Notes: generated by a model not told the origin, from the sequence alone. A stretch of DNA of 64,000 bases from Lachnospiraceae bacterium (GCA_900757145.1 CAAEMT010000014.1:1-64000), one strand, 5' to 3'; positions 43,514 through 53,023 are shown, counted from the first letter of the stretch. Numbers and translations are program-made.

Positions 43514-43824
43514 GGCGAGCCGCAGGCGAAGACAGAGCTTAGTTCGCACTTAGTTCCCTGCCGTTCGCGAATGCGAGCCGCAGGCGAAGCATGAGGTTAG
43601 GGCAAGGGGAACATACCCGTATTAGTACTTGACGAAGCGACAGAATTATAAATTCTTGAGATAGGGCGAATGCCCGTGCGCGAAAAGAAGCGAAGCGGAT
43701 TTGAGCAGGCACGTCTAATGGCGAGCCGCAGGCGAAGACAGAGCTTAGTTCGCACTTAGTTCCCCGCCGTTAGCGAATGTGAGCCGCAGGCGAAGCATGA
43801 GGTTAGGGCAAGGGGAACATACCC
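43514..43824. repeat. duplicated 105-bp intergenic repeat before tpi
   Basis: Positions 43514-43618 recur at 43720-43824 (offset 206 bp) with only a few differences. Each copy holds the element GAGCCGCAGGCGAAG twice, 58 bp apart. Between the copies lies another copy of the ATAGGGCGAATGCCCG core (43661-43676) shared with the repeat at the window start, and a small dyad AGAATT-AT-AAATTCT-like at 43642-43656. No gene is seen in the 359-bp pgk-tpi gap. It looks like a dispersed intergenic repeat family that has inserted or expanded within a highly expressed operon. Confidence 0.85.
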
Positions 43825-43859
43825 TATATATTATTTTTACAATTAAGGAGAACACAAAA

Positions 43860-44609
43860 ATGGCTAGAAAGAAAATCGTAGCAGGTAACTGGAAGATGAA
43901 CATGACTCCGAGCGAGGCTGTAAAGCTGGTTGAGACTCTGAAACCGCTCGTAGCAAACGATGATGTAGACGTAGTATTCTGCGTACCGGCAATCGACATC
44001 ATTCCGGTAATCGAGGCTGCTAAGGGTTCCAACATTCAGGTTGGCGCTGAGAATATGTACTTTGAGGAGAAGGGCGCATACACAGGCGAGATCTCTCCGG
44101 CAATGCTTACAGACGTTGGAGTAAAATACGTTGTTCTCGGACATTCTGAGAGAAGAGAATACTTCGCAGAGACATCTGAGACAGTAAATAAGAAGATGCT
44201 CAAGGCATTTGAGCACGGCATCACACCGATCATGTGCTGCGGCGAGTCTCTGGAGCAGAGAGAGCAGGGCATCACGATGGATTGGATCCGTCAGCAGGTT
44301 AAGGTTGGATTCCTGAACGTAACAGCAGATCAGGCTAAGACAGCAGTGATCGCTTACGAGCCGATCTGGGCAATCGGAACAGGCAAGACAGCTACAACAG
44401 AGCAGGCTCAGGAAGTATGTGCAGGCATCCGCGAGTGCATCGCTGAGATCTACGATGACGCTACAGCAGCAGCTATCCGTATCCAGTACGGCGGTTCTGT
44501 AAACGCAAAGACAGCTCCGGAGCTGTTTGCACAGGCAGACATCGACGGCGGTCTTGTAGGCGGCGCTTCTCTGAAAGAAGAGTTTGGACAGATCGTAAAT
44601 TACAAATAA
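43860..44609 (+). CDS. tpiA: triosephosphate isomerase
   Basis: A 249-residue TIM barrel interconverting dihydroxyacetone phosphate and glyceraldehyde 3-phosphate. Active-site residues: Asn/Lys in VAGNWKMN, His in LGHSERREYF, Glu in AYEPIWAIGTGK, and the phosphate loop in YGGSVNAKT and GGLVGGASLK. ATG 43860 follows AAGGAGAA; the frame stays open further upstream through the repeats but without a ribosome binding site. Confidence 0.97.
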   Translation: MARKKIVAGNWKMNMTPSEAVKLVETLKPLVANDDVDVVFCVPAIDIIPVIEAAKGSNIQVGAENMYFEEKGAYTGEISPAMLTDVGVKYVVLGHSERREYFAETSETVNKKMLKAFEHGITPIMCCGESLEQREQGITMDWIRQQVKVGFLNVTADQAKTAVIAYEPIWAIGTGKTATTEQAQEVCAGIRECIAEIYDDATAAAIRIQYGGSVNAKTAPELFAQADIDGGLVGGASLKEEFGQIVNYK

Positions 44610-44650
44610 GCATTCAATATTCTGATAATTGAATAAATAAAATGTATCAA

Positions 44651-44712
44651 AACACCCCTAAACACTTCAATTGCTGATAAAATCTGCTAATTGAATCATG
44701 TTTAGGGGTGTT
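44651..44712. terminator. long bidirectional terminator after tpi
   Basis: Perfect 13-bp outer stem (44651-44663 with 44700-44712) and an inner 6-bp stem (44667-44672 with 44689-44694). It separates tpi from the convergent methyltransferase gene. Confidence 0.88.
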
Positions 44713-44737
44713 ATATATAACCAATATTACGTTTGGA

Positions 44738-45349
44738 TTAGTCTAATAGCAGAACGCCTGCGCAATCGGATATTTGTGTAAATGAAAGACACGGAAAATC
44801 TTTTCTCAATTCTTCAACGACAAAATAGATTTCATTGTCGTCCCATGCATTTCCTACACTTAATCTGCACATTTCCAAATCCTTGCGCGTTTCAAAGGCA
44901 ACATCTCCGATTATAATTTTTCCATTTTCTTTTAAGTAGTTGCGCAATTCAAAAAGGAATGCGATTTTTTGTGCATCTGTCAGGTGATGCAGAGAGTATG
45001 TTGCAACAATATAATCATATCGGCGGTTTCGCAGCGGCTCGACCAGCCCCTTTGAAAAGTCCCCTTGATATAAATGTGCATTCGGCATTTTTTCAGATGC
45101 CAAGGCAATCATTCTTGACGAAAAGTCCTGCCCATAAATGGAGCAGCCTTGTTCGTAGAGTTTTGTGGTTAATGTGCCTGTTCCGAATCCTATATCTAAT
45201 ACAACTGGATTTATGTTGCCCATTATACTCTGAAAAATGAGCCCAAGCACTTTCTTATAACCGGCAAATGGGTATGTGTTTTCTTCATCAGAAATGCCGA
45301 CAGTTTTGTCGTATCCATCTGCCCAGAGGTCAAACTCCTTATTGTTCAT
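44738..45349 (-). CDS. class I SAM-dependent methyltransferase
   Basis: A 203-residue Rossmann-fold methyltransferase. Motif I is VLDIGFGTGTLTTKLYEQG, followed by the acidic IYGQDFS, then YDYIVATYSLHHLTD (motif IV/post) and LKENGKIIIGD. Substrate unknown. ATG 45349 follows GGAGGTAAG; the frame remains open upstream without a site. The gene is more AT-rich than its neighbours, which may mean recent acquisition. Confidence 0.82.
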   Translation of the reverse strand: MNNKEFDLWADGYDKTVGISDEENTYPFAGYKKVLGLIFQSIMGNINPVVLDIGFGTGTLTTKLYEQGCSIYGQDFSSRMIALASEKMPNAHLYQGDFSKGLVEPLRNRRYDYIVATYSLHHLTDAQKIAFLFELRNYLKENGKIIIGDVAFETRKDLEMCRLSVGNAWDDNEIYFVVEELRKDFPCLSFTQISDCAGVLLLD

Positions 45350-45684
45350 TATACTTACCTCCTGCAAGTTCAGAAAACTCACTAAGTACCCAACTTGGCT
45401 AAGATCAATGAGTATAGAGAGCCTCTATTTTATAGATAACATACATAAACATATTTATTATTCACGTTGTTTTTTTATCATATCATAGAAGTGGGAATAG
45501 TACAATTAAGATGCCAAAATTTCATTTTAGTACCTGAATAGACTTGAAATCATATATTGCTGACACTGACTGATTATGATACAATATTCTGAAAGCGCTA
45601 TACAATTTTGGGGGATTTCTGTAAGCAACATTTGGATAGTAACCAGAGAGCGAACCACAGTACAGAAGATGGAGGGACGCAGTT
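45350..45684. promoter_or_regulatory. gap with a possible promoter for the LURP-one gene
   Basis: The 335-bp divergent gap is AT-rich and has no gene. The best rightward promoter is TTGCTG (45558-45563), a 16-bp spacer and TACAAT (45580-45585) with a TGA extension. Nothing else is recognised. Confidence 0.4.
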
Positions 45685-46155
45685 ATGAAATTATTATTTA
45701 AACAGAGATTTTTTTCATGGTTTGACAGCTATGATATTTATGACGAAGAGGGTAACGTTGTCTTTGTGGTAAAGGGGAAATTTTCATGGGGACACTGTCT
45801 GCGGATCTATGATGCGAATGGAAATGATCTTGGTGAAGTAGTGGAGCGTGTCATGACATTTCTTCCAAAATTTGATCTGTATCTCGGCACAGAGAGGGTA
45901 GGTTGCATCAGCAAGGAGCTGACATTCTTAAAACCGAAATATGAGATAGACTGTAATGGATGGAAGATCAGCGGAGACTGGCTGGAATGGGATTATACGA
46001 TTACGGACGAAGATGGAGAAGCGGTGGCGACAGTGACGAAAGAAGTCTGGAATCTGACGGATACATATGTAATCGATGTCAAAAGGCAGGAGGATGCATT
46101 GTGTACGCTGATGGTTGTTCTTGCAATCGATGCAGAAAAATGCTCTCGTGATTAA
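45685..46155 (+). CDS. LURP-one-related (tubby-like fold) protein
   Basis: A 156-residue protein that follows the LURP-one pattern: repeated beta strands each with a DxxGN turn (YDIYDEEGNVVFVVKGKF, LRIYDANGNDLGEV, YTITDEDGEAVATVTKE). These proteins form a 12-stranded barrel around a helix and may bind phospholipid; bacterial roles are unknown. GGAGGGA precedes the ATG. Confidence 0.8.
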   Translation: MKLLFKQRFFSWFDSYDIYDEEGNVVFVVKGKFSWGHCLRIYDANGNDLGEVVERVMTFLPKFDLYLGTERVGCISKELTFLKPKYEIDCNGWKISGDWLEWDYTITDEDGEAVATVTKEVWNLTDTYVIDVKRQEDALCTLMVVLAIDAEKCSRD

Positions 46156-46209
46156 GAGGAAAGGTGATAAGTCTTGCAGTGTGATCTGCTGCAGTCGAAG
46201 TAAGAGGAT

Positions 46210-47070
46210 ATGGCAGAGAAAAATAAGTGGAATTATAAGGAACTGATAAAGGAAACATTTATTTTGACTGCGGCAGTTGCTATCATTGCAGCGGCGGTCT
46301 ATTTCTTTCTGGTGCCCAGCCAGACATCGGTCAGCAGTATCTCAGGTCTTGGGATTGTGCTTTCACATTTCATCCCACTTCCGCTGTCGGCGCTCACTAT
46401 GATTTTGAATATTGTTCTTCTTGTGATCGGCTTTTTGACCTGCGGAAAAGAGTTTGGTGTCAAGACGGTTTATACAAGCATTATGCTTCCGCTGTTTTTG
46501 GCGCTGTTCGAGAAGATCCTGCCGGATTATACGTCCATGACAGGCAGTGCAGAGCTTGATGTAATCTGCTATGTACTGACGGTAAGTGTGGGGCTTAGTA
46601 TTTTATTTAATCGAAACGCGTCGTCGGGCGGTCTTGATATTGTTGCCAAGATCATGAATAAATATCTTCATATTGAGCTGGGAAAGGCGATGTCTCTTTC
46701 CGGTATGTGTGTGGCGCTTTCCTCGGCGCTCATATACGATAAAAAAGCAGTAGTGCTCAGTATTCTTGGTACATATTTTAACGGAATTGTAGTGGATCAT
46801 TTTATTTTCGGTCAGAATATCAAGCGAAGAGTCTGCATTATCACGAAAAAGGAAAAAGAACTGCGGGAATTTATTCTTCACGATCTGCACAGCGGTGCTA
46901 CGATTTATGAGGCGATCGGTGCGTACAACATGCAGAAACGCAATGAGATCATCACGATCGTTGACAATGGAGAATATCAGAAGCTGATGAACTATATCAA
47001 TCATGAAGATCCGGATGCGTTTATCACGGTGTATACTGTTTCTGATATGAGATACCGGCCGAAGACCTGA
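46210..47070 (+). CDS. YitT family membrane protein
   Basis: A 286-residue protein: five or six membrane helices (about residues 15-205) of the YitT/DUF161 type, with SGLGIVLSHF and FNRNASSGGLDIVAKIMNKY, followed by a cytoplasmic DUF2179 domain (about 205-286; RRVCIITKKEKELREFILHDLHSGATIYEAIGAY). The family is widespread in Firmicutes; its function is not established. The ribosome binding site is weak (GAGGATATGG). Confidence 0.85.
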   Translation: MAEKNKWNYKELIKETFILTAAVAIIAAAVYFFLVPSQTSVSSISGLGIVLSHFIPLPLSALTMILNIVLLVIGFLTCGKEFGVKTVYTSIMLPLFLALFEKILPDYTSMTGSAELDVICYVLTVSVGLSILFNRNASSGGLDIVAKIMNKYLHIELGKAMSLSGMCVALSSALIYDKKAVVLSILGTYFNGIVVDHFIFGQNIKRRVCIITKKEKELREFILHDLHSGATIYEAIGAYNMQKRNEIITIVDNGEYQKLMNYINHEDPDAFITVYTVSDMRYRPKT

Positions 47071-47271
47071 GAAAACAGAGGGCATAGACGCAGAATAAAG
47101 ATATGAGGAAGCGAAAATTACAGGCACGGAAGAAACAGTTAGAAGATTGGTGAGAAAATAAGACAGCGGATAAAAAACAGAAGAATCCAGAAAACAGAGA
47201 GCGAAAGGTTTAGGCTCAGATAAAGAAGAATAATAGTCAAAAGAATAAATAGCAGAAAGGAAATAAAAATA
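47071..47271 (+). other. purine-rich intergenic stretch
   Basis: About 200 bp between the YitT gene and dtd with strikingly few pyrimidines on the plus strand (mainly A and G). No gene, hairpin or promoter is recognised. Confidence 0.5.
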
Positions 47272-47718
47272 ATGAAATTTGTAATCCAGCGCGTATCAAA
47301 CGCGTCAGTCTGTGTAGACGGTGAGAAAAAAGGCGAGATTGGCAAAGGTTTTATGGTACTGATCGGCGTAAGTAATTCTGACACAAAAGAGGTTGCCGAT
47401 AAGATGGTAAAGAAGATGACAGGGCTTCGTATTTTTGAGGATGAAAACGGAAAGACGAATCTTGCCCTTGCAGATGTCGGCGGAGAATTGCTTCTGATCT
47501 CGCAGTTTACGCTTTATGCGAACTGCAAAAAAGGGAACCGTCCAAGCTTTATCGAAGCGGGAGCGCCGGATCATGCGGAGGCATTGTATGAGTATATTAT
47601 CGCAAAATGCAGAGAATGTGTTCCGGTTGTGGAAAAAGGTGTATTTGGAGCAGATATGAAGGTCAGCCTTACGAACGATGGCCCATTTACGGTAGTGCTT
47701 GATTCGCAGCAGTTATAA
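47272..47718 (+). CDS. dtd: D-aminoacyl-tRNA deacylase
   Basis: A 148-residue enzyme that removes D-amino acids (and glycine mischarged on tRNA-Ala) from tRNA. Conserved features: N-terminal MKFVIQRVSNASV, the SQFTLYANCKKGNRPSF active-site segment with Thr, and the NDGPFTVVLDS segment containing the Gly-Pro motif. Length is normal. GAAAGGA precedes the ATG. Confidence 0.95.
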   Translation: MKFVIQRVSNASVCVDGEKKGEIGKGFMVLIGVSNSDTKEVADKMVKKMTGLRIFEDENGKTNLALADVGGELLLISQFTLYANCKKGNRPSFIEAGAPDHAEALYEYIIAKCRECVPVVEKGVFGADMKVSLTNDGPFTVVLDSQQL

Positions 47719-47798
47719 GTGCGGAAAGGCTTTAGACAGTATTTTGGGTTTTCTGACATATTAATATTTTGGATTAAAGAAACAAAGGATAAGGGAAG

Positions 47799-49211
47799 AT
47801 GAAAAATAGAACAAGAAGAGTAAATAATCTCGGCACGGATGACATCAAGTCGCTCGTGCCGCGTATTGCGCTTCCGGCGATGCTGGCGCAGTTTGTCAGT
47901 GTATTTTACAGCATTGTAGATCGTATGTATATAGGAAATATTCCTGAGATCGGTGAGACGGCGCTTGCAGGTGTCGGAATATGCGGCCCAATCGTAACTA
48001 TGATCTCTGCCTTTGCTGCATGGGTTGGAATCGGTGGCGCCCCTCTTATGAGTATTAAAATGGGTGAAAAGAATCAGCAAGGCGCAGAACGTATTTTAGC
48101 GAACTGCTTTTTGTTATTGCTTGGTATGTCGGTTGTGATCACAGGATTGGCTTATGCATCAAAGGATGTGCTGCTGCGGTGGTTCGGAGCGACAGAGACG
48201 ATTTTTCCGTATGCACAGGAGTATATGAGTGTTTACATAGCGGGAACCGTGTTCGCGATCCTTTCCTTGGGGCTTAATCAGTTTATTACGTGTCAGGGTT
48301 TTGCGGGGCTTGGCATGTGTTCTGTTGTGATTGGAGCTGTCTGCAATATTGTACTTGATCCGATATTTATTTTCGGTCTGCATATGGGAGTCGTGGGAGG
48401 CGCTGCTGCCACCGTTGTATCGCAGGCAGCTTCCTGTATTTTTGCCTTATGTGTTTTGTTCGGAAAGCGTGTTCCGGTGCGGATTACGTTTACTCGTACT
48501 CTGGACCGGAAGATCTGCCGCAGTGTTTTTATACTTGGTCTAACTCCGTTCCTGATCATTCTTTTTGACAATATCCTGATCGTGATCCAAAATATTATGA
48601 TCAAGCAGTTTGGTGGAAACGAGAACGATCTTTTGCTCACCTGCAATACGATCGTTCAGAGTTTTATGCTGATGGTGACGATGCCGCTGTCTGGAATTTC
48701 AGGAGGCACGCAGTCTATCCTAGGTTATAATTACGGAGCGGGAAATGCCCGCCGAATCATAGATGCAGAAAAACAGATATTAAAAGTTGCTGTAATCTTT
48801 ACCGCGGTGATGTTTCTGTTTGCACAGTGCGGCGCGGGACTTTTTGCTAGAATCTTTACCGGAGAGGTACAGTATATCGAGATGACGCGCCGATTTATCT
48901 GCATTTATACATTGGGAATCATACCTCTTGCAGTGCAGTATGTGCTTGTAGACGGGCTGACCGGAATGGGGATCGCGCGCCTTGCGCTTCCGCTGTCTTT
49001 TTTCAGAAAGACAGTTTACATTTCACTTGTTATATGGCTTTCCATCAAATTTGGCGCTGCGACGATGTTCTGGGCCGAACCGGTCTCAGATGTTGTTTCT
49101 CCAATCGTATCGGCGATCGTTTTTTTTGTTACGATTCCAAAGCTTTTGAAAGAGCGCGGTATGCAGATCGAGAGAGAACGTTCTATCAGTCAAAAACAGA
49201 CAAAGATATGA
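47799..49211 (+). CDS. MATE family efflux transporter
   Basis: A 470-residue membrane protein with twelve predicted helices in two halves. The N-terminal helix contains ALPAMLAQFVSVFYSIVDRMYIG, the typical MATE opening; the second half begins about residue 235 and contains MPLSGISGGTQSILGYNYGAGNARR. These proteins exchange cationic drugs or metabolites for Na+ or H+; the substrate is unknown. AAGGGAAG precedes the ATG. Confidence 0.9.
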   Translation: MKNRTRRVNNLGTDDIKSLVPRIALPAMLAQFVSVFYSIVDRMYIGNIPEIGETALAGVGICGPIVTMISAFAAWVGIGGAPLMSIKMGEKNQQGAERILANCFLLLLGMSVVITGLAYASKDVLLRWFGATETIFPYAQEYMSVYIAGTVFAILSLGLNQFITCQGFAGLGMCSVVIGAVCNIVLDPIFIFGLHMGVVGGAAATVVSQAASCIFALCVLFGKRVPVRITFTRTLDRKICRSVFILGLTPFLIILFDNILIVIQNIMIKQFGGNENDLLLTCNTIVQSFMLMVTMPLSGISGGTQSILGYNYGAGNARRIIDAEKQILKVAVIFTAVMFLFAQCGAGLFARIFTGEVQYIEMTRRFICIYTLGIIPLAVQYVLVDGLTGMGIARLALPLSFFRKTVYISLVIWLSIKFGAATMFWAEPVSDVVSPIVSAIVFFVTIPKLLKERGMQIERERSISQKQTKI

Positions 49212-49226
49212 TTTTTACGCAAAAAA

Positions 49227-49267
49227 GGGGCGTTGCAAAATTGACCGGAGGTATTTTGCAACGCCCC
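49227..49267. terminator. bidirectional terminator between MATE and rqcH
   Basis: Perfect 15-bp stem (49227-49241 with 49253-49267) with an 11-nt loop, an A-run on the left serving the leftward gene. Confidence 0.92.
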
Positions 49268-49301
49268 ATGTGTTGTAGCGTCTGTTGTCGGGAAAAGGAT
49301 A

Positions 49302-51044
49302 TCAGCTCTCCAGAAGCTGTATTCCATCAATAGCGGAATCGATCATCATGGAGTAATTTGTGTAATAGACGACAAATCCCGGTTTTGATCCGTTTGGTTT
49401 TTTAACATGCTTTTTTTCTACATAATCAATTTCTACTTTTTCAGCGCCTCTGTTTTTGGAATAGTGTGCGGCAAGACGAGCAGCTTCTTCAAAGGTTCTG
49501 TCAGGCAACTCCTCACCTCGGGCTTTTACGATTACATGAGAACCGGGAGCGCCTTTAGCGTGAAACCACCAATCACTTCCGGAGGCAATTTTAAAGGTCA
49601 GTTCATCATTCTGATAATTATTTTTTCCAACATACATATCATAGCCGTCTGAGGAGACGTAATGAAATGGACGGGATGTGATCTTTACCTTTTTGCCTGT
49701 GTATTTGCGGCGGATATATCCGGCATCCGTAAGTTCTTCTTTCACCTGTACGAGATCCTCTTCGGAGAGCGCCATATCCATGAAAGTACAGATCGATTCA
49801 AGCTGAGCAATTTCTGCCTGTGTTTCCTGTATGTGCTCAGAGAGAGCTTCAAATGTCCGCTTTAATTTGTTGTACTTGTCAAAATATTTCTGAGCGTTTT
49901 CGTGAGGTGTCATCGTTTCATCAAGCGGAATCGTGATCATTTCGTTTGTATAGTAATTCAGCGCATCAAATTTTTTGCTTCCCGGTTCTACATTGTATCC
50001 ATATGTATTTATAAGTTCGCCATAGATACGATATTTATCACGTTTGTCAGTATCCTTTAGCTGTCTTTTTTGCAGATCGTATTTTTTACGGCAGCGGTCA
50101 AGCGCTGTTGTGGCGATTCGACGCAGATCAGAGGATTTCTGACGGATACGGGTGACTGTGTTTTTCAGTGCGTAATACTGTTCGAGCATAGCGGAAGCCG
50201 AGTTAAAGGGGACGCATTCCATATCGTGGTACATCGTAAGCGGTACAGATGAAAATTCGACAGGAATATGCTGTTCGTCATAAATAATAGAAGGAGAGAA
50301 AAGTCCTTCTTTGACATCCTCGATCAAAAGCTCAAACTGGCGATACAGGTGAAGCTGTGCAAGTTCTTCTATCGAATTTGCACTCTGCGTTGATTCAAGT
50401 GAAGATCGGTGACAGATTTCTTCTGCGATTACCGGACTGATGCCTGTATAAGAGGAGTACAGAGCTTTTGCGAGCGGCATCGGCTTGGAAAAAACGACAG
50501 AACAGAATTCTTCTAAAGAAGTAGAAAGCGGATCGCATTTTTCCTGTGTAACAGCGATAAAATACGGCCGTCCCGGCAGTACTTCGCGCACGGAGCTTGT
50601 CTGAGCGGATACGTGCTTGATGCTGTCTATGATCATACCCGTATCATCGCAAAAAATGATATTGCTGTGTTTGCCCATCAGTTCAAGGATCAGCTCTTTA
50701 CGGCAGAGATCCCCCATTTCGTTGAAGTGTTCGATTTCAAAGTGAATGATACGTTCCAGACCTGGCTGCCAGATTTTTGTCAGCTTTCCGTTGCCGATAT
50801 GCTTGCGCAGAAGCATGCAAAAGTTCGGTGCGGTAAGCGGAGAAGGCTTGTTCGTTTGCGTTAGATAAATAAGCGGCAGACTGGCTCCTGCGGACAGCAG
50901 AAGTCTGCGTGCTCCTTGCGGGCTTTTTAAAGTAAGGATCAGTTCGTCAGCCTCCGGCTGCGCAATCTTGCTGATGCGTGCTCCGGTAAGCTGGGAACTT
51001 AGCTCGGCTGTTATATTTGCAATGACAATTCCATCAAGTGCCAT
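49302..51044 (-). CDS. rqcH: NFACT protein RqcH (FbpA-like)
   Basis: Ribosome quality control factor that binds stalled 50S-peptidyl-tRNA and adds C-terminal alanine tails. 580 aa: NFACT-N domain (1-about 180; DGIVIANITAELSSQLTGARISKIAQP, LILTLKSP), a helical middle with a coiled coil (about 290-410), and the NFACT-R domain near the C terminus (YVSSDGYDMYVGKNNYQNDELTFKIASGSDWWFHAKGAPGSHVIVK). The family was earlier described as fibronectin-binding, but it lacks export signals. GGAGGAA precedes the ATG. Confidence 0.92.
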   Translation of the reverse strand: MALDGIVIANITAELSSQLTGARISKIAQPEADELILTLKSPQGARRLLLSAGASLPLIYLTQTNKPSPLTAPNFCMLLRKHIGNGKLTKIWQPGLERIIHFEIEHFNEMGDLCRKELILELMGKHSNIIFCDDTGMIIDSIKHVSAQTSSVREVLPGRPYFIAVTQEKCDPLSTSLEEFCSVVFSKPMPLAKALYSSYTGISPVIAEEICHRSSLESTQSANSIEELAQLHLYRQFELLIEDVKEGLFSPSIIYDEQHIPVEFSSVPLTMYHDMECVPFNSASAMLEQYYALKNTVTRIRQKSSDLRRIATTALDRCRKKYDLQKRQLKDTDKRDKYRIYGELINTYGYNVEPGSKKFDALNYYTNEMITIPLDETMTPHENAQKYFDKYNKLKRTFEALSEHIQETQAEIAQLESICTFMDMALSEEDLVQVKEELTDAGYIRRKYTGKKVKITSRPFHYVSSDGYDMYVGKNNYQNDELTFKIASGSDWWFHAKGAPGSHVIVKARGEELPDRTFEEAARLAAHYSKNRGAEKVEIDYVEKKHVKKPNGSKPGFVVYYTNYSMMIDSAIDGIQLLES

Positions 51045-51125
51045 GATAATTCCTCCTAATTACAATACTTGCTATGTAAACGGTAACGCTATGATAACAG
51101 ATATAAAAAGAAAAAACAATTATCA

Positions 51126-51154
51126 TTGACTGCTTTTCTGCAATCGTTTATAAT
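51126..51154 (+). promoter_or_regulatory. sigma-A promoter of yicC-remA-gmk-rpoZ
   Basis: TTGACT (51126-51131), a 17-bp spacer and a perfect TATAAT (51149-51154). Transcription should start near 51161, about 40 nt before yicC. Confidence 0.82.
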
Positions 51155-51202
51155 AGTTTAAATACTGGGTAATTATGCTTTATAGCAGGAGAGGACATAG
51201 AA

Positions 51203-52081
51203 ATGATCAGTAGTATGACAGGCTTCGGACGATATGAAAATCTCCGGGGCAGTAAAAAATTTACGGTGGAGATGAAGGCGGTGAATCACCGCTATTTTGA
51301 CGTAAATATCAAGATGCCGAAAAAATTTAGTTTTTTTGAACCGGCGATCCGTAATGTACTCAAATCCTACATCCAGAGAGGAAAGGTGGATGTGTTCATT
51401 ACATATGAAGATTTTTCACAAGAAAGTGTAGCTCTGAAATATAACGAAAATGCAGCCGCCGAATATCTGAAGTATTACCGTCAGATGGCACAGCAGTTCG
51501 GACTTGAGGATGATGTGCGCGTATCGGCGCTTGGGCGCTGTCCGGAGGTCTTTACGATGGAGGAACAGGAAATCGATGAAGAAGAGATGTGGTCGATGCT
51601 GGAAGAGGCAGTAAAAGGCGCATGTCTCCAGTTCGTTCAGGAAAGACAGCGGGAGGGCGAAGCCCTTAAGACAGATATCCTTGACAAATTGGCGGTAATG
51701 GAAGAAAATGTAATTCTCATAGAGAAGAGGTATCCGCAGATCATTGCGGAATATCGCAAAAAGCTTGAAGATAAGGTCGCAGAGCTGCTTGCAGATTCTC
51801 AGATTGATGAAAGCAGGCTGGCCTCTGAGGTTGTCCTGTTTGCAGATAAAATCTGTACGGACGAAGAGACGGTTCGGCTGCACAGCCATATCAGCGCAAT
51901 GCGGGAAGGGCTTCAAAAAGGCGGCGCAGTAGGAAGAAAGTTTGATTTTATCGCACAGGAGATGAATCGCGAGGCGAATACGATCCTGTCAAAAGCAAAC
52001 GATCTGGAAACTTCGAATGTTGCGATCGATTTAAAAACAGATATTGAGAAGGTTCGCGAACAAATACAGAATGTGGAATAA
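51203..52081 (+). CDS. yicC: YicC family endoribonuclease
   Basis: A 292-residue protein of the YicC family, associated with RNA decay in E. coli and Bacillus. The N terminus MISSMTGFGRYE and EMKAVNHRYFDVNIKMP are family hallmarks, and the C terminus has KFDFIAQEMNREANTILSKANDLE. The following gene order remA-gmk-rpoZ is conserved in Firmicutes. Confidence 0.93.
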   Translation: MISSMTGFGRYENLRGSKKFTVEMKAVNHRYFDVNIKMPKKFSFFEPAIRNVLKSYIQRGKVDVFITYEDFSQESVALKYNENAAAEYLKYYRQMAQQFGLEDDVRVSALGRCPEVFTMEEQEIDEEEMWSMLEEAVKGACLQFVQERQREGEALKTDILDKLAVMEENVILIEKRYPQIIAEYRKKLEDKVAELLADSQIDESRLASEVVLFADKICTDEETVRLHSHISAMREGLQKGGAVGRKFDFIAQEMNREANTILSKANDLETSNVAIDLKTDIEKVREQIQNVE

Positions 52082-52118
52082 CAGCAAAAACAAAAACCAT
52101 TAGAACAGCGAGGGAAAT

Positions 52119-52394
52119 ATGGCAGGATTAGTAAATATTGGTTTTGGAAATTACGTAAACACACAGAAAATTACGGCAGTTGTAAATCCGGATGCGGCTC
52201 CGGTCAAGCGTATGGTTCAAAATGCAAGGGAGCAGCAGAGGATAGTAGACGCTACGCAGGGAAGACGGACAAAATCGGTGATCGTGATGGAGACGGAGCA
52301 GATCGTGCTTTCGGCGATGCAGCCTGATACGATCGCGAAGCGCTTTGCCGCGAGAAATCTGACGGAGCAGGAGATGAAAGGAGAGGAGATATGA
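52119..52394 (+). CDS. remA: extracellular matrix regulatory protein RemA
   Basis: A 91-residue DNA-binding protein; in Bacillus subtilis RemA activates matrix and osmoprotection genes. The sequence VNIGFGNYVNTQKITAVVNPDAAPVKR and the segment RRTKSVIVMETEQIVLSAMQP are typical of the family. It overlaps gmk by 4 bp (ATGA). Confidence 0.92.
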   Translation: MAGLVNIGFGNYVNTQKITAVVNPDAAPVKRMVQNAREQQRIVDATQGRRTKSVIVMETEQIVLSAMQPDTIAKRFAARNLTEQEMKGEEI

Positions 52395-53023
52395 ACAGGA
52401 AAGGAATCCTTGTAGTGGTTTCCGGCTTTTCCGGTGTCGGAAAAGGGACTCTGATGAAGCGGCTGACTGAAAAATACGGACACTACGCCTTATCTGTTTC
52501 TGCGACGACACGTGCGCCGCGCGAAGGAGAACAGGACGCAAGAGAGTATTTTTTCAAGACAAAGGATGAGTTTGAGCAGCTTATCAGTGACGGACGGCTG
52601 ATCGAATATGCCTGTTACTGTGGCAATTACTATGGTACACCCTGTGATTATGTGGAGGATCAGATGGCGCAGGGAAGGGATGTGATTCTGGAGATCGAGC
52701 TTCAGGGCGCGCTTAAAGTAAAGGAAAAGTATCCTGACGCGCTTCTGTTGTTTGTGATGCCGCCGGATGCACCGACTTTGGAGGAGCGCCTGCGGGGAAG
52801 AGGAACAGAACCCGATGATGTGATCCGCGCAAGGCTTTTAAGGGCGGCTGAGGAATCAGACGGAGTAGAGAAATACGATTATATGATTATAAATGATGAT
52901 CTTGAGACGAGTGTTGAGGAGCTTCACCACCTGATCGAAAGTCAGCATTATAAAATAAGCCGGAATCTGGAATTTGTACAGCAGATACGGGAAGAAATCA
53001 AAACGTTTGCGAAAGGGGAATAA
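52391..53023 (+). CDS. gmk: guanylate kinase
   Basis: Phosphorylates GMP to GDP. 210 aa, P-loop GFSGVGKGTLMKRL at residues 11-24, GMP-binding VSATTRAPREGE and the YFF-containing lid segment (REYFFKTKDEFEQLI). Start at ATG 52391 is coupled to remA. Confidence 0.96.
   Translation: MNRKGILVVVSGFSGVGKGTLMKRLTEKYGHYALSVSATTRAPREGEQDAREYFFKTKDEFEQLISDGRLIEYACYCGNYYGTPCDYVEDQMAQGRDVILEIELQGALKVKEKYPDALLLFVMPPDAPTLEERLRGRGTEPDDVIRARLLRAAEESDGVEKYDYMIINDDLETSVEELHHLIESQHYKISRNLEFVQQIREEIKTFAKGE

Noticed and set aside
43501..43859. A gene or small RNA in the pgk-tpi gap
   Set aside because: The sequence is explained by duplicated repeats; no ribosome binding site, promoter or terminator of its own was seen.
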